A stretch of DNA of 64,000 nt from Terrisporobacter vanillatitrophus (GTDB lineage Bacteria > Bacillota > Clostridia > Peptostreptococcales > Peptostreptococcaceae), in the NCBI RefSeq assembly GCF_051148895.1, contig NZ_CP154625.1:2790001-2854000 (forward strand), in the 5' to 3' direction. Made by a program: the position numbers and the translations under genes. Of this stretch, positions 25,609 to 34,346 are shown piece by piece. Each line of letters starts with the position of its first letter. The first letter of the stretch is position 1. Below the pieces are notes generated by a model, which saw only the letters and a program-made list of their open reading frames with translations, did no database searches and was not told the DNA's origin.

Positions 25609-26590
25609 AACTTAATTCTCCCTTGCTATTCTTTACATCTAACCAAGTTATATCTTTACTCTCTAAATAAAAAATAACTTTATTATAATGTTCATCCTTT
25701 ATATTTATGATAAAACTACTTAATAAATCATCTCCATATTTTAAAACAGATCCATCTAATATGGGAAATGTTATTCCTAAGTCCACTGCCATTTGTGTAA
25801 ATATAGCTCTGTCTTTACTTTTATCCTGCCAAATTACTTGTATATTTTTTCCTGAATCTGATAGCTCTAAATCATCATCTCCTATGAATTTTTTTAAAGC
25901 ATCTGATTGTCTTAAAAATATATCCTTTACATAACCTTGTTCCGATATCCTTCCTTTTTCTAATATGGAAACTTTGTTACATATTTGTCTTACTACAGAC
26001 ATTTGATGTGTAACAACTACTATAGTTATTCCTAACTTCTTATTTATTTTTCTAAGTAGAGCTAAAATTGATTTAGTTGTTTTTGGATCTAATGCTGAAG
26101 TAGCCTCATCGCACAATAATATTTTAGGATTTAAAGTAAGAGCTCTTGCTATGGCTACTCTTTGCTTTTGACCACCGCTTAGATTACGTGGTTTTTCATA
26201 AATTTTATCAGGTATTCCAACTAAATCTACTAATTCTTTTACTTTTCTATCAATTTCTACTCTTGAATAATCCCAACATTTCATCGGATATGCTATGTTA
26301 TCATAAACACTTTTTCTCTCTAATAATGAAAAATGTTGAAATACCATGCCTATTTCTTTTCTAAATTCTCTTAATTTTTTCCCGTGTAAGTTTTTTACTT
26401 CTTTATTATCAATTATTAATGATCCATCATTATAAGAAGTTAGTCCATTTAGACAACGAAGTAATGTGGATTTCCCTGCTCCACTTTTACCTACTAATCC
26501 GTAAATGTCTCCTTCTTCAATATTTAGATTTATATTTTTTAAAACTTCCAACTCTCCGTAATTCTTTTGTAAATTGTTTATTTTTATCAT
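25595..26590 (-). CDS. metN: Methionine ABC transporter ATPase with regulatory NIL domain
   Basis: 331 residues. Walker A GKSGAGKST, signature LSGGQKQRVAIARAL, Walker B ILLCDEATSALD and the H-loop VVVTHQM. The last about 80 residues form the NIL domain, which in MetN binds methionine and inhibits transport. It starts 3 bases after the stop of the UROD-family gene, so the four genes are a single transcript. Confidence 0.94.
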   Translation of the reverse strand: MIKINNLQKNYGELEVLKNINLNIEEGDIYGLVGKSGAGKSTLLRCLNGLTSYNDGSLIIDNKEVKNLHGKKLREFRKEIGMVFQHFSLLERKSVYDNIAYPMKCWDYSRVEIDRKVKELVDLVGIPDKIYEKPRNLSGGQKQRVAIARALTLNPKILLCDEATSALDPKTTKSILALLRKINKKLGITIVVVTHQMSVVRQICNKVSILEKGRISEQGYVKDIFLRQSDALKKFIGDDDLELSDSGKNIQVIWQDKSKDRAIFTQMAVDLGITFPILDGSVLKYGDDLLSSFIINIKDEHYNKVIFYLESKDITWLDVKNSKGELSYEEL

Positions 26591-26593
26591 AAC

Positions 26594-27691
26594 TTAGTTC
26601 TCCCCCATATCTACTATTCCCCTTGGAATAAAGCCTTTTTTTGCACCTTTGCCATACTTTCTTGCTGCATTCATATATGATATAAGGTTTTCTTTTGACG
26701 TAAACATTGGTGTTGTACACCCTGGTGACAGTGTAAATCCACAAGGATTATTACCCGCTATTATGATACATTCTTTAACAGATTCTTCTATGTCTTTTGA
26801 TGTACCTAGTTTAATTATGTCTACAGGTTTTACATTACCTGATAATCCGACTTTTTCCCCATAATTCTTTTTAAATTCTTCCATGTCTTCACAATCATCA
26901 ATACTAAAAGATGATATTCCGCTTTCTACTATTAAATCCCATCTATCATTTGTTTTACCACATATATGTAAAGATGGTGCTTTTCCATAAATTTTTTCTA
27001 GTTCAGAGCATACTTTTTTTAAATAAGGCATTTCAAATTCTAAAAATTGTTTTTTACTTATTAAACTCCCTGATGCTATTGGTTCTGAAATAGACATGCA
27101 TATTTCACATTGCTCGTAAAGTTGCTTAGCACAGTGAATAAAGTTTTCTGTTGTAAAACTCAATAATTTATGTAAATTTTCTTTATTTTTTCTAGTATCT
27201 CTTAGCAATAATTCTGTTCCTCTAAGTGCTGCTGCTGTAGATAAAGGTCCTGCTGATCCTGTACCTATATTATGTGTATTTCCAAACTCATCTTTAAGTA
27301 TTTTAAATGCTTCAACCATAATTGGTAATCTTCCATCTTTATTTATATTTGTAAATTCAAGATTATCTAAAATCGTATAATCAGTAATTAATGGCATTTC
27401 TATACAAGATACATTATCATCTCTATAAGAAAGTTTTGTTCCTAATGATTCAGCTATTGTCCTCAATCCAAGTCCCATGCCCATATTGTCACAGACAAAA
27501 TCTTTGTGGATTTGTCTTTCCACTTGAACCATCAAATCACTTGAAAAATAATAGTCTTTCATCTTCAGTTTATAAAGAGGTGGTATAGTTTCTCCACAAG
27601 TTATTACTGTAGGTATCCTATCTACTTCTTTCCCTTGATTATAGGCTGATAATCTTTCCTTAGGACTCATCTCATCTTTTAATCCTATCAT
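26594..27691 (-). CDS. Uroporphyrinogen decarboxylase-family corrinoid methyltransferase
   Basis: 365 residues of the UROD superfamily. HICG near residue 243 and SPGC near residue 329 give the His-Cys...Cys zinc site of MtaA/MtbA/CmuA-type methyltransferases, which true HemE lacks. Such enzymes move methyl groups between a corrinoid protein and a thiol. It heads the metNIQ operon, so a methionine-linked role (methyl transfer to or from homocysteine or methionine) is likely. No corrinoid protein is encoded nearby. GGGGGG precedes the start; I see no SAM riboswitch in the about 270 bases upstream. Confidence 0.78.
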   Translation of the reverse strand: MIGLKDEMSPKERLSAYNQGKEVDRIPTVITCGETIPPLYKLKMKDYYFSSDLMVQVERQIHKDFVCDNMGMGLGLRTIAESLGTKLSYRDDNVSCIEMPLITDYTILDNLEFTNINKDGRLPIMVEAFKILKDEFGNTHNIGTGSAGPLSTAAALRGTELLLRDTRKNKENLHKLLSFTTENFIHCAKQLYEQCEICMSISEPIASGSLISKKQFLEFEMPYLKKVCSELEKIYGKAPSLHICGKTNDRWDLIVESGISSFSIDDCEDMEEFKKNYGEKVGLSGNVKPVDIIKLGTSKDIEESVKECIIIAGNNPCGFTLSPGCTTPMFTSKENLISYMNAARKYGKGAKKGFIPRGIVDMGEN

Positions 27692-27967
27692 TTTTATCCC
27701 CCCAGTCTATTTTAGTTTTATTAATAGACATTTTTATTTCAACAAATCCTTTTCAATGTTAACAAAGTAAATAAGATTTTTCCACTATTTTCATTTTTTT
27801 TTATATCCATTCAAAATTTTAAATATAATTTTTTTACTATAGTTTTTTTCTATAACTCTCTAAAAATGCTATATTTTATTCATATATAAAAAGCTGCTAC
27901 ACAAAATTTATGATATGCTCCCTTCATAGTAGATAGTTAAAATAATAATAAATTAGTATTTGATACA

Positions 27968-28335
27968 TTTGACATTGCAATTGAGAACAATACTACTGAA
28001 AGTCCTCTATTTCATAGTGATCGGGATTTTAAATATACAAGTAAAAATTTCAAATTAAAACTTGATAATATATCTGCTATTCAAAGTATGTGCCGTGTTG
28101 GAAGATGTATAGATAATGGACTAATAGAAGGATTTTGGGGAATTATTAAATCTGAAATGTATTATTTGAAGAAATTTCATAATTTTTAAGAATTAAAATT
28201 AGCAATAGATAAGTGTATAGATTTTTATAATAAAAGAAGATTACAAAAAAGATTAAAAGGCCTGACTCCGATGGAATATGGAGAACAGACCTTTGTTGCT
28301 TAGTTTTTATTTTTACACTGTCTACTTGACAGGAT
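27968..28335 (+). mobile_element. IS3-family transposase OrfB remnant with right end
   Basis: The plus strand reads the C-terminal half of an IS3 transposase: FHSDRDFKYTSKNF (second catalytic Asp), SMCRVGRCIDNGLIEGFWG (third catalytic Glu), then KRRLQKRLKGLTPMEY and TAG at 28301. One internal stop follows KFHNF. TGTCTACTTGACAGGATTC at 28319 looks like the element end. There is no N-terminal half. It lies between metNIQ and nhaC and has removed one arm of the nhaC terminator. Confidence 0.85.
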
Positions 28336-28381
28336 TCAGTTCATTTCTCTGTTGGCTTAATATATCTATTTAATTCAATAT

Positions 28382-29809
28382 TTAATTAACTTTTTCAAAT
28401 TTTAAACCTTTTTCATTGTCATCGCCAATTCTTGCTACCTTATAATTAAGTGCTATCATTGCCAGTGAAACTAATGGATTTATTATATTTAATAAAGCAT
28501 ATGGCGCATATACAAAGGCTGATACTCCTAATGTTCCTGCTATATATGCTCCACAAGTATTCCATGGTACTAATGGAGAACTTAGTGTTCCACTATCTTC
28601 TAATGCTCTTGATAACATTTTTGGATGTATACCTCTTTTTCTGAATTCTTCACTATACATTCTTCCTGGTATAACAATTGATAAATATTGCTCTCCAGCT
28701 ATTATGTTAGTAAATGTACAAGTTAACATAGTACATAATACTGTTCCGAATACGCCTTTTGCAGCTTTTAATATAGAAGATGCTATTGCTTCAAGCATAC
28801 CTGTTTTTTCTAGTATTCCACCTAAACCTAGGGCACATATTGTTAATGATACTGTTGACATCATATTCATAAGCCCACCTTTAGATAATAACATGTCTAC
28901 TGACTCTACACCTGTTGCTGATGCATATCCATTTGTTGCTGCTTCTAATATGGCTCCCATATCTTGACCTTGGAAAAATACCGCTATAATAACTCCTATT
29001 AATGCTCCTCCCATAAGTCCAGGTATTGCTGGTACTTTAAGCATTACTAGCACAATTACTGCTATTGGTGCAATTAATAAAAGTGGTGATAGTGTATTAA
29101 ATGAAGATTCTAATGTACTACTAATTAATTGTATTTGACTTGCATCTAATTCTTGTCCAGAATATTTCATTCCCATTATACCAAATATAACTAAAACTAT
29201 TATTAATGATGGTATAGTTGAATATAGCATATATTTTATATGAGTGAATAAATCCGTACCTGCCATTGCTGGTGCCAAATTAGTTGTTTCAGATAAAGGA
29301 GATAATTTGTCTCCAAAATATGCTCCTGATATTATAGAACCTGCTACTAATCCTGTTGGTATGCCTAAACTTTGACCAATGCCTAAAAGCGCAACACCAA
29401 CTGTTCCCATTGTACTCCAAGATGATCCTGTTGCTAGAGATACTATGGCACATACTAATACTGATGCCACTAAGAAAATATTTGGTGATATAACTTTTAA
29501 TCCCCAATAAATCATACTTGGCACTACTCCACTTATTATCCAAGTTCCTATAAGTATACCTATTATAATTATTATTAAAATTGCTTGCATTGCCATTTTA
29601 ATACTATCAAACATGCTACTTTCTAATTCAGACCATTCAAAACCTAATCTATATACACCTATAGCTCCTGCTATGGCTGCCGCTCCCACCAGTGGTACAT
29701 GTGGTGATGATCCATACATAAATATTCCTACTCCTAAAAATAATCCTAAACATATTATTGGTATCATCGCCTCTAATAATGTGGCCTTCCTACTAACTTT
29801 CTGCTTCAT
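28382..29809 (-). CDS. NhaC-family sodium/proton antiporter or related carrier
   Basis: 475 residues and about 12 membrane segments. TGSSWSTMGTVGVALLGIG and GAYFGDKLSPLSETTNLAP are conserved NhaC blocks. The family includes Na+/H+ antiporters but also substrate exchangers (malate/lactate, and carriers linked to methionine regulons). The closeness to metNIQ makes a methionine or amino-acid role possible. GGGGAG precedes the start. The gene is intact; its original terminator is broken by the IS3 remnant. Confidence 0.85.
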   Translation of the reverse strand: MKQKVSRKATLLEAMIPIICLGLFLGVGIFMYGSSPHVPLVGAAAIAGAIGVYRLGFEWSELESSMFDSIKMAMQAILIIIIIGILIGTWIISGVVPSMIYWGLKVISPNIFLVASVLVCAIVSLATGSSWSTMGTVGVALLGIGQSLGIPTGLVAGSIISGAYFGDKLSPLSETTNLAPAMAGTDLFTHIKYMLYSTIPSLIIVLVIFGIMGMKYSGQELDASQIQLISSTLESSFNTLSPLLLIAPIAVIVLVMLKVPAIPGLMGGALIGVIIAVFFQGQDMGAILEAATNGYASATGVESVDMLLSKGGLMNMMSTVSLTICALGLGGILEKTGMLEAIASSILKAAKGVFGTVLCTMLTCTFTNIIAGEQYLSIVIPGRMYSEEFRKRGIHPKMLSRALEDSGTLSSPLVPWNTCGAYIAGTLGVSAFVYAPYALLNIINPLVSLAMIALNYKVARIGDDNEKGLKFEKVN

Positions 29810-30084
29810 ATTAATTCTCCCCTTATAAATAGCATAATGCCTTTTTTGAAACCTATTAGTTCGTACTAGCTCTTATTATTTTCCTCATAAATCAATATGT
29901 TTTTTGCTGTATCACCTGCTTTATAATTTTAATATATAATTTGTTATATTTTATATTATAATTTTAGCACTATTTCTAACATATCGTTATTTTTTTATTA
30001 ATCTTTTTTAAATTATTTTTATTTTTTAACATTATTTTTTATTATACTTATTTAAATATTTATTTTTATGTAATTTTATAAATA
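29810..30084. other. AT-rich upstream region of nhaC
   Basis: About 275 bases with no open frame. It must hold the nhaC promoter (several TATAAT-like words on the minus strand), but none stands out and I see no known riboswitch. Confidence 0.3.
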
Positions 30085-30119
30085 AAAAATACGTAGGTAT
30101 CGTTTGCCTACGTATTTTT
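30085..30119 (-). terminator. Intrinsic terminator of the LRAT-like gene
   Basis: AAAAATACGTAGG and CCTACGTATTTTT form a 13-bp stem with a T-run on the minus strand. It overlaps the last base or two of the stop codon of the gene. Confidence 0.88.
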
Positions 30120-30621
30120 AATAATCCTCATATATTAAATATTTCACAAACACTGCTTTTAACACTGCATTGACTTGATATGATTGTCTAACTCCTGTTT
30201 TGCACCAAATAGCAAAATGTTCACAGTTATTAGCAGGAAGTAAAAATTTTCTCTCTCCTACTCTGCTTCTTGCTCTTTTCACAGTTTCTTCCGGTGAATA
30301 TATTTTAAACTTGACCTTGTTTTTAATTTGATAAAGGAGATATAAGGCTTGTGCTCCATCTACAAAATCTCTATTTAATCCTTCTGCTCTTACTCTTTTT
30401 ACAGAAGAAGATTTATCTTTCGAAAACTTATATACATAATATTTGTCAGATCCTCCTAAAAAATTTTCCATATCAGTTTCATCTATAACCATATGTCTTA
30501 GAAAAAAGTCTTCCTCTTTGCCACTATAGTGAATAACATGACTCTTGTCTACGAATATTCCAAAATGATTATATATGCCGTGATTAACACATATTACATC
30601 TCCGTATTGAGGTTCAATCAA
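30118..30621 (-). CDS. LRAT-like NlpC/P60-superfamily protein
   Basis: 167 residues. NHFGIFVDKSHVIHYSG carries the catalytic His and NNCEHFAIWCKTG the catalytic Cys of the lecithin:retinol acyltransferase-like branch of NlpC/P60. Bacterial members are thought to be acyltransferases, thioesterases or amidases; no substrate is known here. I start at TTG 30621, 7 bases behind GGGAGGTGAT. It has its own terminator and lies upstream of nhaC. A truncated, Cys-less copy lies beside an nhaC remnant at 23.5 kb. Confidence 0.75.
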   Translation of the reverse strand: MIEPQYGDVICVNHGIYNHFGIFVDKSHVIHYSGKEEDFFLRHMVIDETDMENFLGGSDKYYVYKFSKDKSSSVKRVRAEGLNRDFVDGAQALYLLYQIKNKVKFKIYSPEETVKRARSRVGERKFLLPANNCEHFAIWCKTGVRQSYQVNAVLKAVFVKYLIYEDY

Positions 30622-30851
30622 AATATCACCTCCCAATAAATATTTATATATTTAATTTATGATTTATTTTTTATAATGTTATTTTTCAAAATAAAATATA
30701 TGTTTTATATTCTTTTATAGTAATAGCCTTTCGTGTATCTAAAAATTTATTAATGTTAGTACTAAAAAAGTGTATAAATTAACATATTTTTATATGTTTA
30801 TTTACACACTTTATATTACATCTCTATTCAAATTTAACATAAACATTATTC

Positions 30852-31121
30852 TTATTTCATCGTCTTTTCAAGTATTTTTATTATTTCTGCCATTTTTTCA
30901 TCAGTATCAGTATCATTATTATAACAAGCATCTTTTACGCAATGCTCTAAATGCTGTTTCAAAATTAGTATATTAGATTTTTTTAAAAGAGACTGTGCTG
31001 CTAAAATCTGATTTGATACATCTATGCAATAACGTTCTTCTTCTATCATTTTTATTATTCCATCAATCTGACCTCTAGCTGTCTTAAGCGATTGAATTGA
31101 TTTTTTTTTATCTGTATTCAT
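30852..31121 (-). CDS. CsoR/RcnR-family metal-sensing repressor
   Basis: 89 residues from ATG 31121, chosen because AGGAGG lies 6 bases upstream; a longer frame would start in the operator. Ligands C32, H57 and C61 match the Cys-His-Cys copper site of CsoR, and the arrangement of four helices is typical (DUF156). Copper binding would release it from DNA. No copper exporter or chaperone gene lies nearby, so it seems to control itself or distant genes. A palindromic operator sits just upstream. Confidence 0.88.
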   Translation of the reverse strand: MNTDKKKSIQSLKTARGQIDGIIKMIEEERYCIDVSNQILAAQSLLKKSNILILKQHLEHCVKDACYNNDTDTDEKMAEIIKILEKTMK

Positions 31122-31140
31122 TACCTTCCTCCTATTCATC

Positions 31141-31194
31141 ACCCCTATAGGGTGTATGTGTTCTCATAATAAAACATTTTATTAAAGTTGTCAA
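31141..31194 (-). promoter_or_regulatory. csoR promoter and operator
   Basis: On the minus strand TTGACA (31189-31194), a 17-base spacer and TATTAT (31166-31171) form a sigma-A promoter. ACCCCTATAGGGTGT (31141-31155) is a GC-rich palindrome of CsoR-box type between the -10 box and the ribosome binding site, so the repressor probably controls its own gene. Confidence 0.75.
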
Positions 31195-31315
31195 CTTCTA
31201 TCTAATATTTTTCATTGTTTCCTTACTTAATTTTATAGCTGTTGGAACATCCATTAAGTTACTTCTCAAATCTTAGGATATAAGCTGATATATATATTAT
31301 TTTAAACAAAAACAA

Positions 31316-31366
31316 AAAAACTATTTTGAACCTTACTAAAATACAAGTAATTTCAAAATAGTTTTT
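31316..31366 (-). terminator. Terminator of rbgA
   Basis: AAAAACTATTTTGAA (31316-31330) pairs with TTCAAAATAGTTTTT (31352-31366). The minus strand continues with T-rich sequence. The stem begins 15 bases behind the rbgA stop. Confidence 0.8.
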
Positions 31367-31381
31367 ATACTAATTTATTTT

Positions 31382-32296
31382 TTATTTATCCATATAATCC
31401 ATAGGTTCTTCTAAAGATATTTGTCCTATTTTACCTTCTCTATACTCATTCAAAACAGTTTGAGCTATTCTAGTATAGTCAAGTTCTTGTCTTCCTAGTA
31501 TAAATCCTCTTTTTCTACCTATCATTTCCATAGTTTCAAGAGGAGTTTCTCCTAGCTCTTCTAATTTATATCTAGCTTTTAATTTCTCCGGCTCTATTTT
31601 CATAAGCTTTTCTATAAATTTAAGTCCTAGAGTGTCTATATCTAGTATTTCGTCTTTTATAGCTCTACTGAAAGCTAAGTTAAGTGCAACTTCTTGATCT
31701 TCGAATTTAGGCCAAAGTATACCTGGAGTGTCTAGTAGTTCCAAGTTTCCTTTAAGTCTTACCCATTGTTTGCACTTAGTAACTCCTGGCTTATCTCCAG
31801 TTACAGTACTTTTTCTTCCTGTAAGTTTATTTATAAGAGTTGATTTACCTACGTTTGGAACACCAACTATCATAAGTCTGATAGCTCTTTCTTGTCTTCC
31901 CTTAGCTTTAAGGTTGTCCATCATTTCCTTAGTAACATTTTTACACTCTTCTACTATTTTATTTACTCCATTACCTTTTATAGTAGCTACAGGTATTGCT
32001 TTTATTCCTTTTTTAGCATAGTAGTTAACCCATTGGCTTAGGTTAGCTGGATTTGCTAAGTCACTTTTGTTTAAAACAACTACTCTTGGCTTATCTCCAA
32101 CTATTTCATCTATTTGAGGGTTTTTACTTGAGTAAGGTATTCTAGCATCTAATAACTCTATTACAACATCTACCATTTTCAAGTTATTTTGAACTAATTC
32201 CTTAGTTTTTTTCATATGCCCTGGATACCAGTTTATATGTAAATTATCGTCTTTTAAGTACTCATCGTAGTCACTTCTTCTATAATCTCTTGCCAT
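31382..32296 (-). CDS. rbgA: Ribosome biogenesis GTPase RbgA (YlqF)
   Basis: 304 residues, a circularly permuted GTPase: G4 NKSD comes before G1 GVPNVGKSTLIN and G3 DTPGILWP. HINWYPGHMKK at the N-terminus is the RbgA hallmark. The protein helps late 50S subunit assembly. It lies behind rplS on the same strand, the usual Firmicute neighbourhood. Confidence 0.95.
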   Translation of the reverse strand: MARDYRRSDYDEYLKDDNLHINWYPGHMKKTKELVQNNLKMVDVVIELLDARIPYSSKNPQIDEIVGDKPRVVVLNKSDLANPANLSQWVNYYAKKGIKAIPVATIKGNGVNKIVEECKNVTKEMMDNLKAKGRQERAIRLMIVGVPNVGKSTLINKLTGRKSTVTGDKPGVTKCKQWVRLKGNLELLDTPGILWPKFEDQEVALNLAFSRAIKDEILDIDTLGLKFIEKLMKIEPEKLKARYKLEELGETPLETMEMIGRKRGFILGRQELDYTRIAQTVLNEYREGKIGQISLEEPMDYMDK

Positions 32297-32408
32297 GTCT
32301 TCACTTCCTTATCTTTTATAAGTGCTTATTTATTTTATCCTAATGTTTAGGATTTTATTTTTTTCTTATATCTATAATTTTGTCCATATTTCATCATATT
32401 AATGACTG

Positions 32409-32439
32409 AAAAAAAGGAAATCCCTAAAGAGATTTCCTT
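32409..32439 (-). terminator. Terminator of rplS
   Basis: AAGGAAATC (32414-32422) pairs with GATTTCCTT (32431-32439), followed by seven Ts on the minus strand. Confidence 0.9.
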
Positions 32440-32461
32440 CCTAAATTAACTTAAAAAGTTA

Positions 32462-32812
32462 TTATTTATTTCTAGCTTCTTTTATCTTAGCAGCTTTACC
32501 AGTTCTAGTTCTTAGGTAGTTTATCTTAGCTCTTCTTACTTTACCTTTTCTAGTAACTTCGATTTTTTCTACTTTTGGAGAGTGAACTGGGAAAGTTCTT
32601 TCTACACCAACATTGAAAGATATTTTTCTAACAGTGAAAGTTTCTCTAGCTCCTCCACCTTGTCTCTTCATTACTACACCTTCAAATACCTGAATTCTTT
32701 CTCTTTTTCCTTCAACTATTTTAACGTGTACTTTTACAGTGTCCCCAGGTCCAAATGCAGGAACTTCAGCTTTTAATTGTTCTTGTTCTAATGATTTTAT
32801 TAATTCGTTCAT
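32462..32812 (-). CDS. rplS: 50S ribosomal protein L19
   Basis: 116 residues with the full L19 sequence: FGPGDTVKVHVKIVEG, RIQVFEGVVMKRQGGG, ETFTVRKIS and a basic tail. A GC-rich leader, probably the L19 leader RNA, precedes it. It forms the end of the rimM-trmD-rplS group. Confidence 0.97.
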   Translation of the reverse strand: MNELIKSLEQEQLKAEVPAFGPGDTVKVHVKIVEGKRERIQVFEGVVMKRQGGGARETFTVRKISFNVGVERTFPVHSPKVEKIEVTRKGKVRRAKINYLRTRTGKAAKIKEARNK

Positions 32813-32814
32813 TT

Positions 32815-32880
32815 TCTTCCTCCTAAGTTCATAGACGCTCTTAATTACTGACCAATGTAAACAGAGGAGCGGCCGTTATT
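32815..32880 (-). ncRNA. Probable L19 leader (ribosomal protein autoregulatory RNA)
   Basis: The minus strand between trmD and rplS carries CGGCCGCTCCTCTGTTTACA, TTGGTCAG and TTAAGAGCG, clearly more GC-rich and structured than the surrounding spacers. Its position and its CGGCCGCTC block fit the Firmicute L19 leader motif, by which L19 is thought to limit its own synthesis. I have not folded it. Confidence 0.5.
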
Positions 32881-32910
32881 TATCAACAGTCTTAATTATA
32901 CTATAATTAT

Positions 32911-33606
32911 TTACTTGTTACAAGACTTTTTATACAAATCTGGTCTTCTAAGTCTTGTGATTTTCTTAGATTCATCAAGACGCCATTGTTCTATTTTTTG
33001 ATGATTACCTGACAGTAACACATCTGGTACAGACATACCCATAAACTCTCTCGGTCTAGTGTAGTGTGGGTATTCTAATAAATCATCTTTGAAACTTTCT
33101 TCTTCAAAGGATTCATTTTGACTAAGTACTCCTGGAATTAGTCTAGCTATGGAATCTATCATAATTAAAGCTGGAAGTTCTCCACCTGTTAATACATAGT
33201 CTCCTATAGAAACTTCATCCGTTACTATTAAATCAATTATTCTTTGATCTATTCCTTCATAATGACCACAAAGTAATATTATGTCCTCCCCTAGAGATAA
33301 ATCACAAGCTATATCTTGTTTATATACTTGTCCTTTTGGTGTTAAATATACCACCCTAGGATTTTTTATATTGTGAGTTTCTACAATATGCTTATATGTG
33401 TCATATATAGGTTGAGGAGTCATAAGCATTCCTGCTCCTCCTCCAAATGGATAGTCATCCACTTTTTTATGTTTGTTTGCTGAAAAGTCTCTAATATTGT
33501 ACACATGCACTTCTATTATTTCTTTTTCAATAGCTCTTTTCATTATACTTTCACTCATATATGAGTGAAAAATATCTGGGAAAAGAGTCATAATGTGAAA
33601 CCTCAT
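32911..33606 (-). CDS. trmD: tRNA (guanine37-N1)-methyltransferase TrmD
   Basis: 231 residues. PFGGGAGMLMTPQPIYD, LLCGHYEGIDQRI, EVSIGDYVLTGGELP and HYTRP are the knotted SAM-binding core of TrmD. It modifies G37 next to the anticodon to prevent frameshifting. It lies 8 bases behind rimM, as in most bacteria. Confidence 0.97.
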   Translation of the reverse strand: MRFHIMTLFPDIFHSYMSESIMKRAIEKEIIEVHVYNIRDFSANKHKKVDDYPFGGGAGMLMTPQPIYDTYKHIVETHNIKNPRVVYLTPKGQVYKQDIACDLSLGEDIILLCGHYEGIDQRIIDLIVTDEVSIGDYVLTGGELPALIMIDSIARLIPGVLSQNESFEEESFKDDLLEYPHYTRPREFMGMSVPDVLLSGNHQKIEQWRLDESKKITRLRRPDLYKKSCNK

Positions 33607-33614
33607 ATTATCAC

Positions 33615-34130
33615 CTAATCTAACATTCCTTTTATAGGATCTATTATCATTTTCTTTTCTTCTATATTTATTTCAGGAACAAATTTTAATGTTGATGGGA
33701 TAAGATATTCTTTGTCATTCTCTCCTTTTACAACATATACATCGTTAGCTGAATACTGTAGTACGTCTTTAAGAGTTCCTACTTTATCTCCACCTACTGT
33801 AAATACTTCTAGCCCTATTAAATCTGCTATGAAAAATTCATCTTCATCAAGGTCTACACTGTTATCTCTAGATATATAAAGGTTTTTAGTTTTAACTTTT
33901 TCAGCAAGCTCCACAGAGTCTATACCCTTTATTTTCATTATTACCATATTCCCTTTATATCTAACTTTTTCAACTTCATATTTTTTTTCGAAGTTTTTAT
34001 CAAGATAAAAACTTTCTAAATCATCAAATCTGTTTATATCGTCCACATATGGATATACTCTAACTTCGCCCTTAAGACCTTGAGTATTTACTATCTGACC
34101 GATTCTAAAATGAGTTAAATTTTCTTTCAT
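33615..34130 (-). CDS. rimM: 16S rRNA processing protein RimM
   Basis: 171 residues. FRIGQIVNTQGLKGEVRVYP is the RimM N-terminal domain and the C-terminus is a PRC-barrel (DLIGLEVFTVGGDKVGTL). It aids 30S head assembly. Adjacent to trmD and rplS. A T-rich stretch built of TTTTTAGT repeats lies upstream at 34198-34250. Confidence 0.96.
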   Translation of the reverse strand: MKENLTHFRIGQIVNTQGLKGEVRVYPYVDDINRFDDLESFYLDKNFEKKYEVEKVRYKGNMVIMKIKGIDSVELAEKVKTKNLYISRDNSVDLDEDEFFIADLIGLEVFTVGGDKVGTLKDVLQYSANDVYVVKGENDKEYLIPSTLKFVPEINIEEKKMIIDPIKGMLD

Positions 34131-34315
34131 AGTCTCACCTTCTTTAAATTGTTTCTTTCTTTTTAAAAAATATATCTTAAAATATCAAATAATATTTGTT
34201 TTTTGTTTTTAGTTTTTGTTTTTAGTCTTTAGTCTTTGTTTTTAGTCTTAAAATTATTTTATATTTATATATTTAATATTTGTATGATTATTTTCAACTT
34301 TAAAGATTATTATAA

Positions 34316-34346
34316 ACAAAAAGGATTAGGCACATACCTAACCCTT
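34316..34346 (-). terminator. Terminator behind khpA
   Basis: AAGGATTAGG (34321-34330) pairs with CCTAACCCTT (34337-34346) with one G-T pair; five Ts follow on the minus strand. It separates the ffh-rpsP-khpA group from rimM-trmD-rplS. Confidence 0.85.

Noticed and set aside
27692..27967. Possible SAM riboswitch upstream of the methyltransferase-metNIQ operon
   Set aside because: None of the conserved SAM-I core words is present; only AT-rich sequence with T-runs was seen.
31122..31142. Longer CsoR start
   Set aside because: The earlier ATGs lie against the operator and have no ribosome binding site, while AGGAGG serves ATG 31121.
34198..34250. TTTTTAGT-type tandem repeats upstream of khpA's terminator region
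   Set aside because: Short, irregular, AT-rich low complexity between rimM and khpA; no sign of function.
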